Assembly: GCA_963662175.1 (NCBI GenBank)
Contig: OY759217.1
Coordinates: forward strand, 7,814,562 to 7,878,561
DNA from: Aradus depressus
Lineage: Eukaryota; Arthropoda; Insecta; Hemiptera; Aradidae
Length of the DNA: 64,000 nt
Reading direction: 5' to 3'
Below, one piece after another: positions 10,631 through 23,444 of the stretch (positions are counted from its first letter, which is position 1; every line of letters begins with the position of its first letter). A program made the position numbers and the translations under genes. The notes beneath the pieces were generated by a model. The model was not told the origin of the DNA. It worked only from the letters and a program-made list of their open reading frames with translations, and ran no database searches.

Positions 10631-12990
10631 TTTTTAAAAAGTAAAAAACATTTTAAAAAATAAATCAATATATGTATAATGTATTTTTGTATATAACCCG
10701 TAGTTCAACTCTTAAGTAGAGGGCGTCTGAGACTCGCGGGTCAAGTTGATGCCGTAGATCAAATGGTTTGTTTCAAAATGCGGTAGGTCTATGAATGTGG
10801 AAAAGCTTCTTTAAAAAATAACATCCAAGAGCTATTTTTTAAAATAATATTTATGTTTGATAATTGGTAGGGTCTAAGTGACAATGCACAGTTTCTTCTA
10901 AGTTTTAAAAATGTCAATTCTTAATTGTCCAGTTCTTAACTGATTTAAAAAATCTACAATTTATCGTAACTGGAAATATTTTATCTTCTGCTTTTATTTA
11001 TGGTGAAAGTTGCTGCTAGCAAACCGTAAAATTGAATAAAAATCTTAATTTCAAGGTCACTTATTGATATGTTAAATTACTTGTTCATGTCACCAAAATG
11101 GTATAAATGATTTGCCACTAGATCTCAGCACTGGCTAGGATTTCACTTGTACAACTTTTTTCCTGAACTGAACTATCATTTTTGTACCCGATTATGCACT
11201 TGACGAAAAACTTTCAAAAATGTCACTTGGGCCATTTTGATTCTAACCCCGTCAATTATAAATATATTTTGTAAATGTCAATAACAGAAAGAGTGGTGTG
11301 CTACTTACACAGCCCTCTCCACTTGAAAAATGTACCATTTACCAGGATCTTAAAACTTTTAAGTAGATGATTCTAGTAACCTAAAGGATATTTTAATAAT
11401 TTTGATCCATTGGAAGAGAAGAGTGATTTATCCAGTCCGCTCGGCGTTTATCATTTTAACTGCAATGTTTCCTCTAGATTAATGACTGACCCGTGCTACG
11501 CCGGGTACTACGGATAGTATTTTTTTTTCTTTTAATTAGAAAAGACAATCTTTAGGACGCTATAGCTATGTACCGTTTAATCAGAATTCAAAACTGACAA
11601 AAAATCCTTAGTCACTTCAGAGGAATATTTATTGTCTATTTATTTTTTATAGAACAGTTTTCATACAAATCAAGCAAAGATCTGAAAAAATTGGGATATT
11701 TTGAGATTTTTTTAATCATTAAATTGAGATATCTCGGAAACTATAAAGACAGATAAGCGAAAATGAATAATGAAAACCACATCACTCTGTGACTTTTCGT
11801 TATGAAATCTCAACATGAAATTTCTGATTGATGACATCACTTTCCCTGTACTTTCATATGAAGTTGAACTACATGCATATACTATAGTTTATTTCAAATA
11901 GTTTATTTTAAAAAGGTTTTTTCTCCCTGGGTTTATACTTTAACATCTGCTATAAGTATAGGGGACGTGATGTAATAGGTCAGAAATTCTATGTTAAGTT
12001 TCCCTGCATTTTCATCTTTTTGACCCTCTTCTACTTTCTGGTTCTGCCTCTCGGCATGGAAGGAGCCACTATCCACAGCTGTCTGTCCCTGGTGAGGTTA
12101 CGTATCTCAACCGTGGTTTTGTCTCTACTGTCCGATTCTCTTTATGCAGGTAGTCCAGATGCATCAGTCTTCCCTTCGGCGTTTCCTTTGGTATATGAAT
12201 TTGAAGGACTAATCCTATCACCATGGTATGGTTGAATGTAAATAAATATTGTTATTACTATTTAAGGAAGCCGACCTCATCTTGATAGGATCTGTTCCGT
12301 CCTATTTGATCTCATGCATCACCCTACGATCCGGTGAGTAATGCCTGTAACCGCAATGCATCTGACTTATACATGTTATATTACATGAATTTATTGTTAA
12401 CAATATGTACTTTAAGACTCAATGTGATATATAATTGAGAAAAAATTGAATAAATAATAATACAAAAAATATATATATATACATTAAAATAGATGGCTTG
12501 CTGACTTGCGGAAGATAACCCCCACGACGGTTTTTGTTTGAATGCTGACTACAAGCCAACTACTCTATTGTTTGGCTGTGTAAGGAGGCAATGTATAATA
12601 ATATCGAGGGTGTAAAGGCCAAAGTGCATAATCCCCATATCATCAATTTTACAAAAGAAAAAACTGTGCGTAAATATACATTATTATTTTAGTTTGCATT
12701 CAGTTATTACCTAAATACATATTTTATTTATCTTAATACCTTGAAAAGCTTTATGTAGTTTGGGGCATCAATTTCAGAGTAACCAAAAGAAGAAAATAAA
12801 TAAATAAAAGTGAATTCTGCCTTTTTTGATGGTTATATGTACCCTTTGACCTTTTCACCGTCAATATATGTGGCAGCTATATTATTCTCTCATATATTTT
12901 CTACGTTCAAAACATAATTAAATAGTTTCAAGCATATACTCTCATCATTTTTGTTATGAGAGCTGAAGTTATCACCGCGGCCAGAGTAGG
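10631..12990. other. Intergenic stretch with repeat fragments
   Basis: A CCCGTGCTACGCCGGGTACT sequence near 11491-11510 resembles the conserved ends of common insect retroelements. A reverse fragment of the hairpin-ended dispersed repeat lies at 11940-12020. No gene is recognised. Confidence 0.45.
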
Positions 12991-12999
12991 CCTATTGTG

Positions 13000-13105
13000 T
13001 TTCCTGAGTGTGTTGGTCCCTAAAGCATAGGGCTCATATCCGTACCAGAGCGCTCTGGTAGTAGGTAATATGACCTCATAGTTATAGCCCTTACATAAAT
13101 CACAG
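13000..13105 (+). mobile_element. SINE fragment (3' part)
   Basis: Matches the 3' body of the SINE at 37569-37920 (CCAGAGCGCTCTGGTAGTAG, then ATATGACCTCATAGTT). The tRNA-like head is missing. Confidence 0.6.
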
Positions 13106-13599
13106 TAACTAACTATTTGACGAACAATGAGTCTAGATCGAATTGTTTATCAAATATGTCGACTCAAATAACTCGTCTCCATAAATAATTAAAAATGGAC
13201 TACGGGTACCCTGTTATCGGACAGAGAAGGTAGCGTTCTACAATAATTAAAGAGTATAGGGTGAGGCCTAACAGGAAAAGGACTTGAGGAAGGAAACGCG
13301 ATTCATGATCCTCCCTGGGCAAATAGTTGCTGGCCGGATCTAACTTGAGTATGGAGACTGATCAGACTCAGGTCGGCTCCCGGGGCCTTCCCCGGGGAGC
13401 TCCGGAGACAGATCTCTATCCGCACCCCCAGTCAAGTCCGGACAGAAGGTTGTATAGCCTGGTACAAAAAAAAACCACTGAACTGTATTTCTTTCCTGAC
13501 TCAAGACCAATCAGGAGGCTCCTCGCCTTAAGACAACATACAACAAACTAGATCAGTGAAAAAAAAAACAAGTCCAACAAAAAATTTGAATCAGTCAAT

Positions 13600-13605
13600 T
13601 TTATT
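13600..13605 (-). terminator. Poly-A signal of the dehydrogenase gene
   Basis: AATAAA on the minus strand, about 28 nt past the stop codon of the dehydrogenase gene. It is a plausible polyadenylation signal and implies a very short 3' UTR. Confidence 0.6.
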
Positions 13606-13632
13606 GATTATGAAATAAATGTGTACAAGTGC

Positions 13633-16600
13633 TTAGTCGACGAGGCGTTGACTCATAGTCCAAAGTTCCTTCTGAACGGTTTCATCAAACTGAAATTTGG
13701 ATTTGTATTGCTTACAATCTCTGAAAACTTCACCAGAAAGTTCGAGCACCTCATCCGACAGAGCGCAATGCAGGATCGTTTGGCAACCCTAAAAATATGC
13801 ATTAAACGTTTATGGACAGGCAGATAAGTATTAGATGTGGGTTAACGCTAACGCAGTAGAGCAAGTACAGCTTAAGGCTTTCAAACAGAAAGAGGCGTGA
13901 TCCAAAATCTATTCATGATTCTGTATATGAGTACCAAAAAATCATCACAGTTATCCTCCAACTAAGTTTACTGAATCGTTAGTTATGATTTAATTAGTTG
14001 CAGTTATCTGCAGTAATCGTTAGTCATGATTACGGTAGTTATTTGGAAAATTAATCGTTAGTCATGACTTTTTTTTGGGGGAGGTAGAACCTGTACATTA
14101 TTCTGACACTAATCTTCGCAAAATTTTCAAAAACATTTCCTCATTCATAGACTCATAGACCATGCCTAAAATTACAACCACCCAAAATATGTAAGATATA
14201 AATCAACTGAAAAGAAAATTAGGAAACTCCACTTTGGGGGAAAAGTTAATTGAAATATACACTTTTCGCCCCTCAATCTGATGTATAGTTGACGTACAGT
14301 TATTCAAAAAAGATGCGATGGAGGCTGCTCTATCCACGTGTGAACTTACTTGCTCAAACATTATTTTAGTTGTGAATTTAGTTAGAATATAAAGTAGTGC
14401 AGGAGAAATGAAATATGAAAATAATATAAATAATAAGTGAGAATAAACTACTAGATAAGCAAAATACATATGTAATTTAAAGAAAACTACTAGGAAAAAT
14501 TAGCAGAACTTCAAGTGCATTTATTTAAAGACTATTATTTGCAAAAAAAACTCCAAAACTAAAAGTTCCTTTTCCTACAAAGTTAGGGACAGTCTCATTG
14601 TGTACTTGAAATAAACTCAATATTTGCGTAAAATTACCTGATTTGCAGTTCTGAGGAAGATGGGTACAAATGGAGCTATCAGAAGATACTGGTACCACTT
14701 GATTTTACTGTATCGCATCAGATTGGTATAGCAGAGACCGGGGCAAACTGCAAAAACCTGCACCTCTTTTGGCAATCTTTTAGACAATTCACGACAAAAG
14801 TATATATTTGCCAATTTGGAATTGCAGTATGCCAAATTTTGTTTATCCAAGTCAAAGCCCTTTTCACCTTGTAAATTATCAAATTCAATAACTCCTTTTT
14901 GGTGAAGAGTTGAGGAAACAATAACAATCCTAAAAACAAATATAATATTGATAAGTGTGATCAGGTCACACACTCAAGGGTCCCGTAGATGAACAATGAT
15001 TCGTTGTACGAATACATTTAATAAATACATAGTTCTACATGTCTTTAGGTCGTGACTACACCACTGCTGCAGATATTTAACGATTCCATACTTTTGAAAA
15101 TAATTTCTATAATATAAATAAGCAATTTATTAATATGTACATAGATTCTAGCTAACAAATTAATTATTCCCCTCCAAAAAAAAAAAAAAAAATTAAATAA
15201 ATAAATTGTATTGATTCAAGGAACCAACTTAAATATATTAATATTACAACAGATAATAGGTCAGAAAAATGTGTCTGAACGTCTGTGAACATGATAACTA
15301 CTTATAGAATGAATGAATCGTTCATATGTGTATCCAGAACCCCACGGAGACGACACCTATTTATTTTCAACCAAATCTGCCAAAACGGAGGGGAGATTAG
15401 GGGGGGGACTTCACATTTTCATACTTAAATTGAAGTCCTCATAATTTAGAACCCTATTGAAAATGCTGTACAATATGATACTCGTAGAGATATTGGGAAA
15501 TAATAAAAAATATAAAGAAAAACAGAGGGCGCCGGTAACTCAGTGGTATGCGTGCTTGTCTTCTGAGCTCAAGATCGTGGGTGCGAAACCCGACCGAGGC
15601 CTTTAGTTTATTTTATCTGGGAGGTAAAATAAACTTAAGCACGCCGTCCTTCGGATGGGACGTTAAGCGATGGTCCCGAGTCTGTACGATGTCAGATACC
15701 CGTTAAAGATTAATAAAAATTTAGGGTAGGCAAAATTCAGGACTCCCATAGTAGAGTCGGGCTCATGTTCACCAGAGTGACGAAAGAGCGCATTAGGCGA
15801 TATGACCTCGTAGTTAAGCCCGGGCATGACTCATAAAACCTAACCTAAAGAAAAACATTCGTTTTTCTTTATATGTTTGCTGTAAATAGTCTCAAGTTGA
15901 AGGTCTAGTGTGAGTCGTGTCATCTGTATGTATGGGTTCCAAGTCAGCCTTGGAATAACCTGACGAAGGTTATTTCTAAACATTTCATGAAGAGGTGTGA
16001 GACAGTGGTTGGTTTTCGAAGAATACTGGGGAGCAGTCATGTAAATGTTACATCCTGACATTTTGTAGAGTTAAAATTAATTTGCGATGATTTCCTCCTA
16101 ACATCAATTTTGACGGGATGTTGCTGGGCTATGAGTGACTTCAGAGACCATTCCATTTGATTTATTTTTCATTTTTCTGTTAAGAATGAAAAAAAAATAT
16201 GACAATGTCTCCTTATGTCTAACTATAAATGGGATTTGAAGCAGGTTTTCTATATAATTTGATCTTTAAATATTTCTCTTTTACATAACTACTTTTTAAC
16301 TTTGTACACCTTTTCTATTACATAGCTTCAACTGTTTCCAAAACATCAGGCGCGAATAAAAAAAAAAAAAAAAAACCTACCTGCTTGGAGCAGATTCCTT
16401 GAGTCTTTCAAGAAGGAGTTTTGTCAAAAGAAAATGTCCCAAATGATTAGAGCCAAAATTAATTTCAAAATTATCTTTAGTTTTCATGTTCAATTTGTGT
16501 GGAATCGAAACACCAGCATTATTAATAAGAACATGAATTTGGGGGAAATCTTTCAACACGTCGCTGGCAAATTGTCGGACAGATCTCAAAGACGACAAGT

Positions 16601-17685
16601 CCAATTCCATCGGTATCTGAAAAGAAATATAGACTTTATTAAAATTACATCTTTTGTAATTTTGTTAAGTTTACTTTTATATTTAAAAAGCGCTGGTGTA
16701 TAGAACATAAACATTATTATTCAGACTTCACGAGCCACACAGAATAATGAGGAGTGTATTTCGAGTAAGCCAATGATCACGCAGATTCTGGTTATCTGGC
16801 TGCGAGCCAATAGGGCTCGTCCTTACTGCGTTTTGGATCCACATGTTACGCTTTGCGTCGATATATTCTTTCTACAGGGAGTTATATCCACAGATATACA
16901 CACATGGGTCCGAAACATGAAATGTAGTAGTTTGAAACGGGAATTAAACCATAATTCTAACCCTTGCAAATTAATTAAAATGACCGACAGCCTAACTGAA
17001 CTTCCATATTATAACGCAAGTACGTTGGCTGTAATAAAGTCCAAATAAAGATAAGCATTACTATAACACTGTCATAAGACACCTTAATAATGAAAAAATA
17101 ATATTTTGAATTGATATTGATAACACTATGTTATTAGAAACATCAGGCATCTTGTGATGAATCATAAATTCGCAGTGTAACTTTTTCTACTTAGCTACGA
17201 TTAACGCGTTATGCAGACCAGAAAAACAATAATACGTTCACCGTAAGCTAAAACGCATTACTTTTCAATATAAAATAATCATCATACAGCAATAACAATA
17301 AAATATTGGACCAAAACATCCAATTCTGTCGAAATACGTAAAGCTTAGTAATCTGTTCTGGAGTTGTGGGATATATTAAAACTAGTAAAACTATAATAAT
17401 GAACTATAGACGTACTAATTCGCCAGTTTTGATCTGATGTCGTATCTCCCTGATGGCGTCATTGGCTTTGGTCAGGTCGCGACACGCCATGATAACTCGG
17501 GCTCTCCTAGCCACCAGCTCCTTCACTGTTTCTTTACCAAGCCCAGAGTTGGCCCCAGTCACTATGAAACATTTGTCTTTAAGAGAAGCGGTCTCTTGGC
17601 AGGTTCCCCAAGTGTACTCTCGGCACTTGCGAACAATAAACAGAACTACGGGGACCGCAGCCGCACACCACACTAGAACACCCAT
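13633..17685 (-). CDS. Retinol-dehydrogenase-like short-chain dehydrogenase (RDH11/12/13 type)
   Basis: Four coding exons: 17685-17416, 16616-16381, 14929-14638 and 13788-13633, all with GT-AG junctions and closing phases, giving 317 aa. A hydrophobic N-terminal segment (residues ~3-18) followed by RK suggests membrane anchoring, as in the RDH11-14 group. The Rossmann motif TGANSGLG is at 43-50, NNAG at 122-125, the catalytic serine near 175 and YxxxK as Y203/K207. The last exon carries the C-TILHCAL segment typical of the family and ends in a stop at 13633-13635. These enzymes use NADP(H) to interconvert retinal/retinol or other lipid aldehydes; the substrate here is unknown. A first-frame start 12 codons upstream lacks ATG, so the ATG at 17685 is chosen. 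A SINE sits in intron 2. Confidence 0.93.
15306..15480 (-). repeat. Fragment of the hairpin-ended dispersed repeat
   Basis: A unit with GAGACGACACCTATT, AACCAAATCTGCC and a C/G-rich block matches the reverse complement of units at 9400-10006. It lies in intron 2 of the dehydrogenase gene. Confidence 0.55.
15524..15846 (+). mobile_element. tRNA-derived SINE with target-site duplication
   Basis: Starts AGAGGGCGCCGG and contains a polymerase III A-box-like TAACTCAGTGGTA and a B-box-like GGGTGCGAAACCCG. It ends in two CCTAA units. A 10-bp direct repeat AAAGAAAAAC flanks it at 15514-15523 and 15847-15856. It is inserted in intron 2 of the dehydrogenase gene, in antisense to it. Confidence 0.9.
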
Positions 17686-19310
17686 CTCAAAATGAACAAC
17701 AGTAACAACTACGCCAATCAAATTTAGTAGTATAGTGAGTATTTTACATGAAGAGCCATCTTGACGAATTATTCGCTAATGAATATTTACATCAGACGAT
17801 CATGACATTCCTGTAAACAAAAATGACATTTGATAAAATGAAGGTTATTTGAAGGTTTCTCAATAAGGAGAAACTCGATATCTAGTCGTCGTTGAGAACG
17901 TAAAATAAAGTCTGTTCCAGTCCTTAGCCTCATCAAGTTATAATCGATTTCAGGTAATATTGGTTGATCGATCGTGAGTGAAGGTTAAACAATGGACATG
18001 AACCTTGACCGTGACCATCGTGATATACCCTGAATTGTCTCAATATATTCTAGAAAAAATTTGAAACAGTTGCTTCATATAAAATCGGGCTGTTGCGGAA
18101 AGATAGGTATGCATGAAATGAGATATACTTAACAGGTATTTCATATATGCAAGGTATGTTTATTGTTCTAATTTAGGATAAAGATTTTCGCTGCATCTGG
18201 TCCTAAGTTCATAGATAGATGTTCGCATTTAAAATTTCCATATAGATTTTGAGATATGGGACTATTATACGTAGAAATAACATCTCAAGTGACGCTGTGA
18301 GCATAAAAAGTGCATAACATGAACTTTCGATTTAGCTATATGACTATTACAAGATTATCACATGAAATTTGTAACATTTGAAAAAAACTAAATTAATAAT
18401 ATTTAAAATGTAATGTAATGATCGAAAAAAGAAGAAGAAAAGTGAACTGATGATAACTTTTGGTTAAATTGCGTTACGTAATACTTTCCAAGATACCCCC
18501 CCCCCCCCCCCCCCCGGGCACTAAATTCTAAATCCCCCTCTATGCGTGTTACAATTTAAGTTATTTATTTCATGGTCAATGTGCACGGTACCTTCACAAA
18601 AACTCACTCAGTAGTTTGATGCTCAATGTGAGCTTATAATTTTGAAAAAAAACTGTTAATAACCTGACATGTATCAATATGAAACGGTACTCGGAGACGT
18701 CTATTATAACCGGTTCTATCAAACATTGTACCAGAACCAGTAAGTTCAAACTATTGTGACATCTCGATTTCGGTTCTCACACATTTCACAATTAGGAGAG
18801 TGATATACTCTCGTTTCTATTTTCAGGAGGTCATTGTTGTTTTCAAAGTTATGTTGGATTACCTCAGATGTAATCTCAAGATATATTTATTTATCATTCA
18901 ATACAATAATCAGTTTTGAAAAACAAAATATATATATATATATAGGAATTCAAGTTTTAATATTTGTTTCATTTTTATTGTCATGAATGCAATAAAAAAA
19001 TTATTTGCATAACTTGAGATCATGCGCCCAGCTCAAGTAAACATTGGACGACCAACTAGATGACCTGAACAGAATAACTTAATATGATCTACGAACGATC
19101 AATAAAAACCGCGAGTTTTCAAATCGGGGAGGTAACGTGTAGGCTATACTTTATGAAGATATACTGTTAACAAAACTGGTTGGATTTATTAGTTTTTCTT
19201 TTAATTAGAGTTATTAATCAAACATTTCAAAATACTTTATTATTACCCTTTATTGAGCCAATATCTTGACTGACTTATTTATTTTGAAAATGTATTAATT
19301 TCGTCATTCT
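17686..19310. promoter_or_regulatory. Shared 5' region of two divergent genes
   Basis: This 1.6 kb spacer separates the start codons of the dehydrogenase (minus) and NTHL1 (plus), so it should hold both promoters. No clear TATA box could be assigned to either. A C20 run is at 18496-18515 and an (AT)n run near 18930-18944. A minimal upstream ORF (ATG TAT TAA) at 19290-19298 precedes the NTHL1 start. Confidence 0.5.
18496..18515. repeat. Poly-C tract (20)
   Basis: Uninterrupted run of 20 C in the spacer between the divergent genes. Confidence 0.95.
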
Positions 19311-22300
19311 ATGAGCGCTTTGGTGCTACGATTTTTCATGATGCCAAAAGTTTCAAAAACCACTACGACATTAACAGATAAATATTCATTCAGGAATAGA
19401 AATAAATCGGAATTAACTCACAATAGCATTGAAGGTGGGTCAACAGAGAAATTGGACGATGAAACGAAACCAGAAACGTCAAGCGTGCAAAAAAGTGAAG
19501 CAAAACGCTCAAATAAGAAATTGAAAACAAGTGTAAAAATAAAATATGAAGCCGCCGATAAAAATGACGAAGATTATCGGGAAACGAAATGGATGCCAGA
19601 TAATTGGGAAAAAGTACTGGACAATATTCGAGAAATGCGGAAGGATAACGATGCCCCCGTGGACACAATGGGCTGCGATACTTCTCACGACAAGAATTTA
19701 CCTCCTGAGGTTGGTACATTGTTTTTTTTATTAATACACAGGTCCAGAGAATCCCCGCAATAAAAACATTTCGATATCTTGTTATTTGGTGGAAGCTCGA
19801 ATCAATACAAGCTCCCTTGGAAAATATAATAAGGAAATAGGTCTTTCAATATTTTTTGCAGGTTTTAAGGAAATAATCCGGAACTGATGGTTGATGTTAT
19901 GTCCTGCTAAATTAAGATTTGTCGCCCTGCTTGAAACTCGAAACATTTCTGAATACAAGCTTTTGGGGCGGGTTAAATACTGTTTGCGGGCGACAACAAC
20001 TTATGGAAAGAGACAAGACTTCTAGACCAAAGGACACCCCTATCCATCTTAACTGACGGACAAATGACTGCCACAACTGACAAAGAGAAAACCGAATTAC
20101 TGGCGACCCATTTGGAAAATAAATTCACAACGACAGACGCTGACGATCATGAAACATCATCACAGTTGAATCATACCTCTCAAATACACTTCACACAGTC
20201 GAAGCACCCATACAGCATACCACACCATCAGAAATACATGCCCACATTACACGACTACACATCAAGAAGGCCCCCGGTGAAGACATCATCCCCAACCTGG
20301 TGCTGAAGAAGCTTCCACCGAAGAGCATAGCCTACCTGGCAAGTGTGTTCAACGCCTGTCTTCGCCACGGCTACTTTCCTGCAGACTGGAAAAACGCCGT
20401 TGTTCTAACATTTCACAAGCCAGGTAAGGCGAAAAACGATCCAGGCAGCTATAGACCAATAAGCCTTTTCAAAACTTCTTGAGAAAATAATTCACAAGAG
20501 GCTCCTCCGTCATCTGGAGACTGCAGGGACCATCCCTGCCCACCAGTTTGGGTTTAAATCAAACCACTCAGCCGTCCATCAGCTACAGAGAGTTGCTGAG
20601 ACCATTGTGGAGGGCTTTGAGCGGAAGCAGTACATAGTAGCATCCTTCTTGGACGTCACAGCTGCCTTCGACACCGTCTGGCAAGAGGGCTTGCTTTTCA
20701 AATTAAAACAGACCTGGCCTCCGCAATACATCCAGAATATCATTGGCTCTTTTCTTCTTGACAGAACATTTCAAATAAGGGTGAACAACACACTGAGCTC
20801 CAGAAAGAAGATATCAGCGGGATTCCCACAAGGTGCGATCCTCAGTCCACTCTTGTTTGATCTGTTCTGTCACGACATGCCAGAACCAGTCTCTGCAACC
20901 CTGGCGACTTACGCTGACGACACGTTGATCCTCAGCCAAAACATAGCTCTGGAAGCGGCCATCGACTCCTTACAAATCGGCCAGTGGTTTGGAAAATGGA
21001 AGCTGAAGTTGAACGGTGGGAAGACGGAGGCGAAGGTGTTCGCTTTACGCCGCTTCTCGATAGAACACCTCAGAAGGCTGCAAATCGACCAACTCTCAAT
21101 TCCATGGAATCCTAAAGACCAGGGTGTGCGCTATCTTGGAGTGCACCTTGACACAAGACTAACATGGCGCCTACATATCAACATAAAACTCCAACAAGCA
21201 CACACACGACTCAGGCTCATCTACTCACTCATAAACAGGAATACACCACTCAGACACACATGCACATCCTTACTTTACAAAACACTAATACTTCCACTCT
21301 TAACCTACGCTTGCCCCGTATGGTTCTGCACTAGCCACACGAACATAACAAGATTACAAACATTCCAAAACAAAGTCCTCCGGATAGCGGTGAACGCACC
21401 TTGGTTTATCAGGAACACCCAAATCCATCGGGAACTGGGAGTTGCTCCTTTTGCAGCCCACATTGAGAAACTCACCCGAAGCTTCCATCAAGGTCTGCCA
21501 GCCTGCTCTGGTGCGGTTCACTACAGTCTCGGCCAGCCTGTAGCTCGCAGGCTGCAACCAAGACTTTTTGTTTTAATTATAATTTTCTTGTTTATTTGCC
21601 CATTTTGTGTAAAGTACATTTTAGTACTGGTCCAAATAAAATGTTTTTTTTTGTTTTTTTTTAATACTGTTTGACTATTTTTAGTTCCATACTGTCCATA
21701 CTATTTTTAGTTCCATACTGTCCATACTTTGTTTATATCATCAAAATAAATTTTAAGATAATTTTTCTTAATGTGAATTATGGGGCTTGTGCAGTTTTTT
21801 GGTATATTGCTTGAGTTGCAGTAAACATTGGCCCGAAGTACATCTGAAACAAAAAATTATTGCACGGAAAAGGGTGTCGTCAATTGACAGATACTCTTAT
21901 TGTGTGTTGATGTAGCAGAACCAATTCGCGTGGAGTTTTGGACCAACAGGAATCAGAAACGCCTTATTACAACATTTATTAATATATATTTATTTTAATT
22001 TGGCAATGCATTGGTTTATACGTTCCATGAAAAAGATGTCCATTTTTATTTCTTCTTTTTTTTTTTTTTTGGCGCACATTTTCGGACTAGGTTCAGAGAT
22101 ACCAAATCCTCGTCTCCCTGATGCTGTCCAGTCAGACCAAGGATCAAGTGAATTTCGCAGCAATGACCCGACTCCGAGAACATGGCCTTACTATAGACTC
22201 CATTCTTAACACTGATGATGATACTCTTGGCAAATTAATATATCCGGTTGGGTTTTGGAAGGTAGGTGTTTTTTATCATTCACACTGAAGTAAGAGCCGC

Positions 22301-23362
22301 CATTTGATCGCACTTTGCATGCTCCAAACTTCCACTAGTATAACTTCTCATAAAAAAAAATATATATATATATATTTGATGTACATATTACAAGACTTTC
22401 TTGTATCCACTACATTTTTACTGATCCCTTCCCCCCTTCTGACTGGCATTATTGACTATAAGAAAAGTATCGCCAGTAATGTCAGCTTGAAATGAGGGGA
22501 AATTAATTTGACAAAAAGAAGGGGAGGGAAAGTTGTGATTGGATCCAGTAGGCTCAGCTTCATGATATTTTAATTAACTAAATATGTAATTTTGTTTTTG
22601 TTTCTAGACTAAAGTGAAACACATAAAGGAATCAACAAAAATTTTGAAAGAAAAATACAACAATGATATACCTGACACTGTTAAAACTCTGTGTGGGTTG
22701 CCTGGGGTTGGACCGAAAATGGCTCATCTTGCTATGAACGTTGGCTGGGGCATCATAACAGGCATTGGTAAATAGTAACAACTTAGTTTATTTCAGTCGG
22801 TGATATATTTAAGAAACTATCGGCGATAAAAATATTTTATAAATTACAATAAACGTTGCCTAGTTCTTCTTTCAAGTCCAAGCAACTTAAAAATTAGTTG
22901 TATAAGTACCGGTTTTTAAGCAATAAGTAATTTTAGAGCTGAAATTAGTACAGAATGTGTTTTTTTTTATAGATTATTGTAGAAACTACCTAGGGGACAA
23001 ACAATAAAAGATGATTTGAATAAGAATACAAATTATGAAAATAATGCTTTTATAAGAGTTACAAAATGTGTAATATAAATTGAATGTTGGAACTTTTTAC
23101 AGGTGTAGATACTCACGTGCATCGGATCTCGAACCGACTGGGCTGGACCAGGAAAGAGACGAAGAAGCCGGAAGATACCCGACTTGCGCTGGAGTCGTGG
23201 CTGCCCAAAGATCTCTGGAAGGAGGTGAACCATCTTCTGGTCGGGTTTGGACAGACTAAGTGCACCCCCCTCAGGCCACAGTGCAACACCTGTCTCAACA
23301 GAACAGTCTGTCCGGCTGCTGCCAAGCTAGGACCTGTTACATTGGAAGTGGGTCAGACTTAG
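19311..23362 (+). CDS. NTHL1: Endonuclease III homologue (bifunctional DNA glycosylase/AP lyase)
   Basis: Four exons, 19311-19709, 22091-22261, 22608-22767 and 23103-23362, give 329 aa with matching phases. The enzyme removes oxidised pyrimidines in base excision repair and cuts the abasic site. The helix-hairpin-helix LPGVGPK is at 221-227 (K227 the expected Schiff-base lysine), followed by VDTHVHR at 245-251 (D246 the expected catalytic Asp). Cysteines 297, 304, 307 and 313 (C-x6-C-x2-C-x5-C) match the family 4Fe-4S cluster. The start MSALVLRFF is hydrophobic and basic, with extra Met at 10/11, so mitochondrial and nuclear forms are possible. Residues 17-90 are lysine-rich and low in complexity. 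A LINE fills intron 1. AATAAA is at 23706-23711. Confidence 0.96.
19987..21662 (+). mobile_element. 5'-truncated Jockey-clade-like LINE in NTHL1 intron 1
   Basis: Sense-oriented insertion flanked by an 11-bp direct repeat AATACTGTTTG at 19976-19986 and 21663-21673. It carries the latter part of a LINE ORF2: the pre-core region around WK-x-T-R, the P-G-S-Y-R-P-I-S motif, FLDVTAAFD, the QG-x-x-LSPLLF region, and the YADD catalytic box near 20911-20922, followed by the thumb region. It is broken by a frameshift near 20160-20280 and a stop near 20480, so it is dead. The 3' end is AATAAAATG followed by T-rich sequence rather than a long poly-A tail. The RT motif set and gene order are typical of the Jockey group; the clade call is from motif style only. 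Confidence 0.92.
21673..21727. repeat. 26-bp direct duplication
   Basis: Two copies of TATTTTTAGTTCCATACTGT plus CCATAC immediately after the LINE target-site duplication. Confidence 0.8.
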
Positions 23363-23444
23363 TGCGACACCTCCAAGTGGGCCCACCTTAGTGCGACACC
23401 TCCAAGTGGGCCTAACTTAGTGCGACACCTTCAAGTGGGCCTGC
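23358..23444 (+). repeat. 29-bp x3 tandem repeat over the NTHL1 stop codon
   Basis: Three near-identical 29-bp units starting CTTAGTGCGACACCTCCAAG. The TAG inside the first unit is the NTHL1 stop codon (23360-23362); the other two units lie in the 3' UTR. Confidence 0.9.

Noticed and set aside
12020..12235. Plus-strand frame of 71 codons
   Set aside because: Hydrophobic chance frame next to a dispersed repeat; no start context, homologue or splice support.
13621..13827. Plus-strand frame of 68 codons
   Set aside because: Antisense to the last dehydrogenase exon, whose minus-strand reading matches the family.
17437..17695. Plus-strand frames over the dehydrogenase first exon
   Set aside because: They are antisense to a well-supported coding exon with conserved motifs.
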